A stretch of DNA of 64,000 bases, taken from assembly GCF_900142715.1 (NCBI RefSeq), contig NZ_FRBX01000004.1, forward strand, positions 310,001-374,000, read 5' to 3'. Below, piece by piece: positions 58,337 to 64,000 of this stretch; position 1 is the stretch's first letter; the number at the start of each line of letters is the position of its first letter. The DNA is from Flavobacterium pectinovorum. Its GTDB lineage: Bacteria; Bacteroidota; Bacteroidia; Flavobacteriales; Flavobacteriaceae. The translations under genes were made by a program, and so were the position numbers. The notes beneath the pieces were generated by a model, which saw only the letters and a program-made list of their open reading frames with translations, searched no databases and was not told the DNA's origin.

Positions 58337-60508
58337 CTAATCGAAAAATTTAGCAATTGTACTGTAAAATTCATCAGGTACAAAAGGTTTTGTAATGACA
58401 TCGTTCATTCCAAAAGCTAAAAGCATGTCCTTGTTTTCGTCAAGTGAAATAGCTGTTAATGCAATAATTGGAGTTGTTTTATCGTATTCACGAATTTGCT
58501 TGGTGGCAGTTGTTCCGTTGATTCCGGGCAGATGAACATCCATTAAAATCATATCAAAATGTTTTACTTTTAAAAGCTCTACGGCATCTTCGCCATTATC
58601 GATTATTTCGCAATAAATAGCTTTATTTTCGAGCATTTTTCGAGTAATCATCTGATTGATTTTGTTGTCTTCAATCAATAAAATAGATTTGTGTTTTAGT
58701 TGTTTATCGTTGTATGATTTTACTTCTTCAGCTTTTTCAATTGGTTCATTGTTAATGCTGAAATCTAGTTTAAAAGTAAAGGTAGAACCTTTACCTACTT
58801 CACTTTTTAATTTAATTTCTCCGCCTAAAAGCTCAATAAGTTTTTTTACAATAGTAAGTCCCAAACCGGTTCCGCCATATTTTCGGTTAACTTCTACAGA
58901 ACCTTGCGAGAAGCTTTCAAAAACAGTTTGTAATTTATCTTCAGGAATACCAATTCCGGTATCGACAATTTCAAAGTAAATGGTTGCATTCTCTTCACTT
59001 TTATCAAATAATTTTGCAATCACATTTACGTTTCCGTTTTGTGTGAATTTTAAAGCGTTATTAATTAAATTCAATATAATTTGAGAAACTTTTGTTGAAT
59101 CGCCAATTAAGCTATCAGGAATTTCTTTGTCTATTTCAAGATTAAAATAATTTTTGTTGGCAGTTGCCAACTCTTTTAAAGAACCCTGAATATTAAAAAG
59201 TAATTCTTTTAAATTAAAACTAATATGTTCGACTTCAACTTTTGTAGAATCTATTTTGTTTATTTCCAGAATTTCATTGATAAAAGTAGTAAGATAATTT
59301 CCGGAGAATTTTAATGATTCAAGGTATTTTAATTGCTTTTTCTTCGGATGATCTTCAAGAAGTAAATGTGTGATTCCGTTTATAGCGTTTAGTGGTGTTC
59401 TAAGTTCGTGACTTACAGTAGATAAAAATTCAGATCTGGCTTTTGATGCTTTTTCTGCCTTGTTTTTGGCCAGAATAAGTTCTTTGTTTTTTTCTTTTAA
59501 AAGTAAATTATTCTGATTTCGTATAATATTGTTTTTATATAAAGCCAAACTCAAAAGCGATAAAATAGAAATCAGGGCAATTGCCAAAATGCTGACAAGC
59601 TTGGAATAGCGATAAGTTTTTAACTGAATTTTTTCTTCACTTTCCCGTTGTAAAGTATTGTTTAAAGATTGATTTTTTTTGAATCTTTCGAATTCATTCA
59701 AATCAATTTTGGCATTTTTTAACTTTAAAATATAGTTTTCTATTTGATAATGTTCGTCCAGATAAGAATAGGCGAGATCAAAATTTCGGTTTTGTTTGTA
59801 ATACTGACTTATAGCTAAAACAATTTTTGACTTCTGAATCAAATCAGTTGTTTTTGAGTTAAGTTCCAGGGCATTGTCGTAATAAATAATTGCCGAGTCG
59901 TTTTGTTTAAGTTGGGTCTCGATTAAACCAAGCTGATAATAAGAATCGATTTTGGTTTTTAAAACAGAAGAATTGTCAGGTTTTTTGATTATTGTCTGAA
60001 AGGTTTTTGTTGCGGCTTTTAAATCGTTACTGGTTTTAAATGCCATCGCTTTTTGATAGTTTAAAATTTCGGCACTATCAACAATATTTAATCTTTTAAG
60101 TAGCTTATGGGCTTTTTTATAATAAATATCAGCCGTTTTATGATTGCCTTTTGCAGTATTGGTTACTCCAATATAATGTAGTGCCAAAGCTTCGGTGCAA
60201 GTTGGTTTTAAGTTATCAAACAATGAAACGCTTTTATGAAAGTTTTTTAATGCTGCGTCAAATTTTTGCTGATTGTAGTAAATTTTTCCAAGCTTAAAAG
60301 TCTGGTTGGCTAAACCCTCAGATTTGTGATTGGTCTCGCAAAAATCTATGGATTTTTGTGTAAAGAAAATAGCCTGATCGTATTTTTTAGCCTTTAGATT
60401 GGTGTTGGCTAACTTGTTGTAATAGAAAATACTATCTATATTCTGCTTAGTTTGAGAATACAAAATTGAAGTAAAAAAACTAATTAGAATTAAAAGGTGG
60501 TATTTCAT
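58337..60508 (-). CDS. TPR-containing hybrid sensor histidine kinase
   Basis: A 723-aa hybrid kinase. The signal segment (LLILISFFTSILYSQ) precedes periplasmic TPR repeats (about 30-255). One membrane helix (SILAIALISILSLLSLALY) and a coiled linker follow. The kinase core has His367 in STVSHELRTPLNAI, N box IILNLINNALKFT, G1 EIVDTGIGIPED and G2 GGTGLGLTIVKKLI. The C-terminal receiver domain (about 605-723) has phospho-acceptor Asp657 in ILMDVHLPG and ITKPF with the Lys. No output regulator is adjacent, so its partner is unknown. The ATG at 60508 is used over a TTG at 60517. Confidence 0.95.
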   Translation of the reverse strand: MKYHLLILISFFTSILYSQTKQNIDSIFYYNKLANTNLKAKKYDQAIFFTQKSIDFCETNHKSEGLANQTFKLGKIYYNQQKFDAALKNFHKSVSLFDNLKPTCTEALALHYIGVTNTAKGNHKTADIYYKKAHKLLKRLNIVDSAEILNYQKAMAFKTSNDLKAATKTFQTIIKKPDNSSVLKTKIDSYYQLGLIETQLKQNDSAIIYYDNALELNSKTTDLIQKSKIVLAISQYYKQNRNFDLAYSYLDEHYQIENYILKLKNAKIDLNEFERFKKNQSLNNTLQRESEEKIQLKTYRYSKLVSILAIALISILSLLSLALYKNNIIRNQNNLLLKEKNKELILAKNKAEKASKARSEFLSTVSHELRTPLNAINGITHLLLEDHPKKKQLKYLESLKFSGNYLTTFINEILEINKIDSTKVEVEHISFNLKELLFNIQGSLKELATANKNYFNLEIDKEIPDSLIGDSTKVSQIILNLINNALKFTQNGNVNVIAKLFDKSEENATIYFEIVDTGIGIPEDKLQTVFESFSQGSVEVNRKYGGTGLGLTIVKKLIELLGGEIKLKSEVGKGSTFTFKLDFSINNEPIEKAEEVKSYNDKQLKHKSILLIEDNKINQMITRKMLENKAIYCEIIDNGEDAVELLKVKHFDMILMDVHLPGINGTTATKQIREYDKTTPIIALTAISLDENKDMLLAFGMNDVITKPFVPDEFYSTIAKFFD

Positions 60509-60533
60509 GTATTGCAATGCTTTTACAATGAAT

Positions 60534-61532
60534 TTATGTTTTTCTCATCAGTAAAATCAAATCAATTAATCGTGATGAATAGCCAATTTCGTTATCGTAC
60601 CAACCTACAACTTTTACCATCTTATCAATTACAGATGTAAGTTGTGCATCGAATAAACACGAATTTGTATTGCCAATTATATCAACCGAAACGATCGGAT
60701 CTTCTGTATAATCTAATATTCCTTTTAAATTTGTATTTGAGGCTTTTTCGAATGCTTTGTTAATCTCTTCAATAGTTACGGCGCGCTTTACATTAAATGT
60801 TATATCGGTTAATGAACCATCTGGAACCGGTACACGAATTCCACAGCCACCTATTTTCTCATGCAATTTAGGAAAAATTTTTGTTAATGCCTTAGCTGCA
60901 CCTGTAGTTGTTGGAACAATTGACTGACTTGCACCTCTGGCCCTGCGTAAATCCTTATGTGGCTGGTCATGAAGACTTTGGTCGGTGGTGTAAGAATGTA
61001 TCGTTGTTATGTATGCTTGCTCGATTCCGCACAATTCATCGATGATTTTTATCATCGGAGCGGCATTGTTTGTCGTACAGCTTGCATTTGAAACGATAAG
61101 TTCACTTCCGTCTAAAATATGGTCATTTACTCCTAAAACTACTGTTTTTATAGTGTCAACTTCTGATGGAGCCGAAAGAATTACTCTTTTTGCGCCTGCA
61201 ATAATATGCGTATTTAATTCTTCGTGCGTTTTATATTTTCCTGTTGCTTCTACTACGAAATCAATGTTATGACTTTTCCAGTCTAAATTTGAAATGCTTT
61301 TTTCATGAAAAAATAAAAAATGTTTTCCATCAACAATAATGCTTTCTTCGTCGTGACTTACCTTGAAAGGTAAAACACCATGTATACTGTCGTATTTTAT
61401 TAAATGCGACATGGTTTTATTATCAGCAATGTCATTGATCGCAACAACTTCAATTTCAGGGTGGTTTAAAAGAAGACGAAATAAATTTCTGCCAATTCTT
61501 CCAAAACCGTTAATAGCAATTCTAGTTTTCAA
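60534..61532 (-). CDS. gap: glyceraldehyde-3-phosphate dehydrogenase, type I
   Basis: GAPDH oxidises glyceraldehyde-3-phosphate to 1,3-bisphosphoglycerate. The 332-aa protein has the Rossmann start IAINGFGRIGRN, AINDI with Asp34 favouring NAD over NADP, the catalytic SNASCTTNNAAP (Cys152), THIS-type TTIHSYTTDQ (His179), GAAKALTKIFP and WYDNEIGYSSR. Flavobacteria often carry two GAPDH genes; whether this is the glycolytic or a second copy cannot be told here. It lies 91 bases downstream of lipA, with a large hairpin in between. Confidence 0.96.
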   Translation of the reverse strand: MKTRIAINGFGRIGRNLFRLLLNHPEIEVVAINDIADNKTMSHLIKYDSIHGVLPFKVSHDEESIIVDGKHFLFFHEKSISNLDWKSHNIDFVVEATGKYKTHEELNTHIIAGAKRVILSAPSEVDTIKTVVLGVNDHILDGSELIVSNASCTTNNAAPMIKIIDELCGIEQAYITTIHSYTTDQSLHDQPHKDLRRARGASQSIVPTTTGAAKALTKIFPKLHEKIGGCGIRVPVPDGSLTDITFNVKRAVTIEEINKAFEKASNTNLKGILDYTEDPIVSVDIIGNTNSCLFDAQLTSVIDKMVKVVGWYDNEIGYSSRLIDLILLMRKT

Positions 61533-61541
61533 GATTTACGT

Positions 61542-61617
61542 TTATTTGTTTAATCGTTTAACTGTTTATTCGTTTTAATATCTTGACGATTAAACGAATA
61601 AACAGTTAAACAAATAA
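61542..61617. repeat. long inverted repeat between lipA and gap
   Basis: The right arm 61592-61617 (26 nt, ending AGTTAAACAAATAA) is the reverse complement of the left arm 61542-61575, apart from an 8-nt insertion in the left arm (TCGTTTAA, a local duplication of GTTTAATC). It could separate lipA transcription from gap. Confidence 0.8.
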
Positions 61618-61623
61618 CCTTTT

Positions 61624-62490
61624 TTATAAAATGTGTTTTTGTGCTTTGTATGAAGAACGAACTAATGGGCCGCTTTCAACGTGACGGAAACCTAATTCTA
61701 AACCAAATTTTTCATATTTAGCAAATTGATCCGGGGTAATAAATTCTTTTACAGGTAAATGTTTTTTACTTGGCTGCAGGTATTGGCCAATAGTAACAAC
61801 GTCTACATTTGCATTACGTAAATCAGTCATGGTTTGAAAAACTTCTTCTTCAGTTTCTCCAAGACCCAGCATAATACCAGATTTAGTTCTGTTGATTCCT
61901 TTTTCTTTTAAGTAACGCAAAACTTCAAGGCTGCGATCATATTTGGCCTGAATACGTACTTCGCGTGTTAAACGGCGAACGGTTTCAACATTATGCGAAA
62001 CCACTTCAGGATTCGCTTCTACAATTCTGTCAATGTTTCTTTCAATTCCCTGAAAATCCGGAATTAAAGTCTCCAGAGTAGTATTTGGATTCATTCTGCG
62101 AATAGCTTTCACAGTTTCAATCCAGATAATGGATCCGCCATCTTTTAAATCATCTCTGTCAACACTTGTAATTACGGCATGTTTAATGTTCATGATTTTT
62201 ATAGAACGGGCTACTTTTTCAGGTTCGTCCCAGTCTACCGTTTCAGGTCTTCCGGTTTTTACACCGCAAAAACCGCATGAACGTGTACAAACGTTACCTA
62301 AAATCATAAAAGTTGCTGTTCCTTCTCCCCAACATTCACCCATATTTGGGCAGCTTCCGGAAGTACAAATAGTATTTAAGCTGTATTTATCGACTAAACC
62401 ACGTAGTTCAGTGTATTTTTGTCCAATTGGAAGTTTTACCTTCAACCATTTAGGTTTTACGGTTGGTATATTTTCAATGACTGTTTCCAT
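61624..62490 (-). CDS. lipA: lipoyl synthase
   Basis: LipA is a radical-SAM enzyme that inserts two sulfurs into octanoyl groups on lipoyl domains. The 288-aa protein carries both clusters: the auxiliary CX4CX5C in [12 protein letters not shown] (Cys42, 47, 53) and the radical-SAM CX3CX2C in CTRSCGFC (Cys68, 72, 75). The C-terminal SSYKAQ supplies the expected RSSY-like Ser ligand (VRSSYKA). Length and order are normal. Its -7 box TATCTTTG lies on the minus strand at 62516-62509, 18 bases before the start. Confidence 0.98.
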   Translation of the reverse strand: METVIENIPTVKPKWLKVKLPIGQKYTELRGLVDKYSLNTICTSGSCPNMGECWGEGTATFMILGNVCTRSCGFCGVKTGRPETVDWDEPEKVARSIKIMNIKHAVITSVDRDDLKDGGSIIWIETVKAIRRMNPNTTLETLIPDFQGIERNIDRIVEANPEVVSHNVETVRRLTREVRIQAKYDRSLEVLRYLKEKGINRTKSGIMLGLGETEEEVFQTMTDLRNANVDVVTIGQYLQPSKKHLPVKEFITPDQFAKYEKFGLELGFRHVESGPLVRSSYKAQKHIL

Positions 62491-62508
62491 ATATCAAAAT
62501 TCAAAAGA

Positions 62509-62516
62509 CAAAGATA
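62509..62516 (-). promoter_or_regulatory. -7 box of lipA
   Basis: TATCTTTG on the minus strand matches TAnnTTTG. Confidence 0.6.
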
Positions 62517-62788
62517 AGCAATGTAGTTTATTTGGAGATTCGTTTATAGTTTAATTTGAAATTGTATTTTAGAGATTTTAAGAAAATCATTTTGCTAATT
62601 GTTTGGCTAATGTGTTAAAATATTGCGTTAAAAAAATGATGAAGCGATTTAATGCCGTGCTTTTTTATTCTTTTAAGGCTATAAAATGAATAATTATGAT
62701 ATTAGGTTGAATTTTAGTCATTTAAAAATTATACCTTTATTTGTTAAAAAATATGTTTGCAAAGGGTAAAATGATATTTTCTTAATAG

Positions 62789-62796
62789 TACATTTG
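62789..62796 (+). promoter_or_regulatory. -7 box of the M48 protease gene
   Basis: TACATTTG matches TAnnTTTG, 26 bases before the ATG at 62823. Confidence 0.6.
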
Positions 62797-62822
62797 TTGT
62801 TAAATTGTAATAATTAAAAAAC

Positions 62823-63692
62823 ATGAAAAAGAAATTAATTGTAATGGGAGTTTTTGCTGCTTTCGGATTTACTAAAATGAATGCGCAGATTAATTTTGGA
62901 GAAAAAGCAATAGGTGCTGTTCAAAAAGGTGTTACGGGTTTTACCTTTAGTAATGCCGATGCTGCAGCATTATCTAAAGCCGCAGTGGATAAAATGGATG
63001 CAGAACATGAAATCGCTCCAGCAACAGATGGATACGCTATAAGACTTAACAGAGTTTTTGGAAAACATACAGCGGGTGAAGGTTATACTTTAAACTATAA
63101 AGTCTATAAATTAAAAGAAGTAAATGCTTTTGCTACCGCAGATGGAAGCGTTCGTGTATATTCTGGATTAATGGATATTATGGATGACAACGAATTATTG
63201 GCGGTTATTGGTCACGAAATTGGTCACGTTGCTAATAATGATTCCAGAGATGCAATTAAGGCAGCTTATAAAAAAGAGGCTTTAATGGATGCCGCAGCTT
63301 CTCAATCAACAACAGTTGCAAGTGTTACAGATAGTCAGTTAGGAAAAATAGGAAGCTCAATTATCGATAGTAAATTTAGCCGTAAGCAAGAAGCAGATGC
63401 TGATTTGTTCTCGTATAATTTCCTTAAAAAGAATGGTTACAATGTAAATGCTGAAGAATCTGCTTTTAGAATTCTGGCTAAAATGAGTGAAGGAACAGAA
63501 GCTTCGTTTATTGATAAAATGATGAGTTCGCATCCGGATTCTAAACAAAGAGCTGATGATGCTAAGAGCAGAGCTGAGAAAGATGGTGTGTATAAAGCGT
63601 ATGTACAGCAAAAAATTGTAAATACAGTTCCGGCTAAAGCTACAACGACTAAGAAAACAACCACAAAGAAAGCTACAACTAAAAAGAAATAA
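62823..63692 (+). CDS. exported M48-family metalloprotease
   Basis: A 289-aa zinc protease of the HtpX/LoiP kind, which degrades or assembles envelope proteins. The signal peptide is MKKKLIVMGVFAAFGFTKMNAQ with no lipobox. The catalytic HEIGH (131-135) sits in VIGHEIGHVANND, and the third ligand is the Glu in FSRKQEADADLFSY (about 190). The C-terminus is an unusual Lys/Thr repeat tail (KATTTKKTTTKKATTKKK) that may bind nucleic acid, peptidoglycan or acidic polymers. It is a single gene with its own promoter box and terminator. Confidence 0.93.
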   Translation: MKKKLIVMGVFAAFGFTKMNAQINFGEKAIGAVQKGVTGFTFSNADAAALSKAAVDKMDAEHEIAPATDGYAIRLNRVFGKHTAGEGYTLNYKVYKLKEVNAFATADGSVRVYSGLMDIMDDNELLAVIGHEIGHVANNDSRDAIKAAYKKEALMDAAASQSTTVASVTDSQLGKIGSSIIDSKFSRKQEADADLFSYNFLKKNGYNVNAEESAFRILAKMSEGTEASFIDKMMSSHPDSKQRADDAKSRAEKDGVYKAYVQQKIVNTVPAKATTTKKTTTKKATTKKK

Positions 63693-63714
63693 TATTTTGA
63701 AGTAATAAAAATAG

Positions 63715-63749
63715 ACCCGACAAGTTTTTTAAAATTTGTCGGGTTTTTT
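63715..63749. terminator. terminator between the M48 gene and the PH-domain gene
   Basis: ACCCGACAA and TTGTCGGGT pair around a loop of about 12 nt, with a T tract on the plus side. It lies between convergent genes. Confidence 0.85.
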
Positions 63750-63759
63750 AATTTGTGGA

Positions 63760-64000
63760 TTAACCTAAAACATGATGTGCCAAAACTTTTTGTACTTCAT
63801 ACACATTTACCGATTTAGTAAATTGCTTTACAATACTAGGCTGTAATTCACTTGAAACCCAAATTTTTAATTCAGCATCAAGATCAAAAGTTCCTGCTGT
63901 TTCAATACTAAAACGAGTAATGCTTTTGTAAGCGATTGATTTGTATTCTGTTTTGCTTCCTGTAATTCCTTGTACATCAACTAAGATTAATCTTTTATTT
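63760..64000 (-). CDS. PH-domain protein, 3' part only
   Basis: Reading the minus strand from the right edge gives an open frame of 79 residues ending VLAHHVLG and a TAA at 63762-63760. The visible segment (KRLILVDVQGITGSKTEYKS, SIAYKSITRFSIETAG, DLDAELKIWVSS) is the bacterial PH-domain pattern of PF08000: a short DUF-type cytoplasmic protein of about 125 residues. The start lies beyond the window. Its function is unknown. Transcription converges on the M48 protease gene. Confidence 0.82.
   Translation of the reverse strand, partial: NKRLILVDVQGITGSKTEYKSIAYKSITRFSIETAGTFDLDAELKIWVSSELQPSIVKQFTKSVNVYEVQKVLAHHVLG

Larger units (their letters stand above)
62491..62822. other. 332-base divergent region between lipA and the M48 gene
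   Basis: It contains the lipA -7 box (minus strand, 62516-62509) and the M48 gene -7 box TACATTTG (62789-62796). The middle part is AT-rich, and I see no gene or hairpin in it. Confidence 0.6.

Overview
This window is an AT-rich chromosomal segment of a member of the Bacteroidota, most probably a Flavobacterium. The evidence is the repeated promoter form TTTG-N~19-TAnnTTTG, the near absence of Shine-Dalgarno sequences, several TonB-linked receptors including two SusC/SusD-type pairs, lipoproteins whose lipobox Cys is followed by acidic residues, a mevalonate-pathway HMG-CoA reductase, and single-copy housekeeping genes (argS, ffh, folD, fabH, htpG, lipA, lpxK, gap) of flavobacterial type. I see no prophage, transposase, rRNA or CRISPR array.

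Layout. 1-1183: the tail of an unknown gene, a small conserved protein, two identical tRNA-Thr cassettes and a small membrane protein. 1216-9200 (minus strand): HMG-CoA reductase, two lipoproteins, a membrane alpha/beta-hydrolase-like protein, a patatin phospholipase and HtpG. 9402-13689: lipocalin-like and OmpA-like lipoproteins, an ABC ATPase, FabH and CutC. 13783-18289: a TonB-dependent receptor divergent from argS. 18290-29830: two SusC/SusD-type outer-membrane uptake operons. Each is preceded by a related untranslated leader that ends in an intrinsic terminator, and the region is bounded by three terminators with an identical 12-bp stem. 29844-33571: a haem/iron uptake locus (DUF6607-like protein, TonB receptor, HmuY-like lipoprotein). 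33807-38383: a three-gene SGNH / SGNH-LysM / MBOAT operon that looks like an envelope O-acylation machine. 38638-42329: ffh, folD and a CorA-type transporter. 42390-42790: a cluster of dispersed repeats. 42871-45227: a small regulator with two membrane proteins, both transcription units sharing a palindromic operator candidate. 45484-50460: an unknown protein, a TPR histidine kinase with a LytTR regulator, an MVL-type lectin and a GH18 endo-beta-N-acetylglucosaminidase. 50525-54766: rluF, then an ABM-monooxygenase / cytochrome P450 pair divergent from an ArsR regulator, then an alpha/beta hydrolase. 54940-64000: a coiled-coil protein with a cysteine-less zinc-ribbon region, a NIF3 protein, lpxK, a hybrid histidine kinase, gap, lipA, an M48 protease and the 3' end of a PH-domain gene.

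How the genes may work together. The lectin and the GH18 enzyme are predicted to recognise the same N-glycan core and sit directly downstream of a two-component system. I consider this the most interesting protein-coding cassette. The paired leaders upstream of the two susC genes share sequence and show one compensatory base-pair change in the terminator stem. They are the best candidate for an undescribed regulatory RNA. Other regulatory candidates are the ACTTTG-N5-CAAAGT palindrome next to the small winged-helix regulator, the palindrome over the P450 promoter, and the inverted repeat between the divergent haem-locus promoters.

Limits. All product names come from motif reading and family knowledge without database searches. 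Promoters and terminators are pattern-based predictions. Substrates of the uptake systems cannot be deduced from the sequence.
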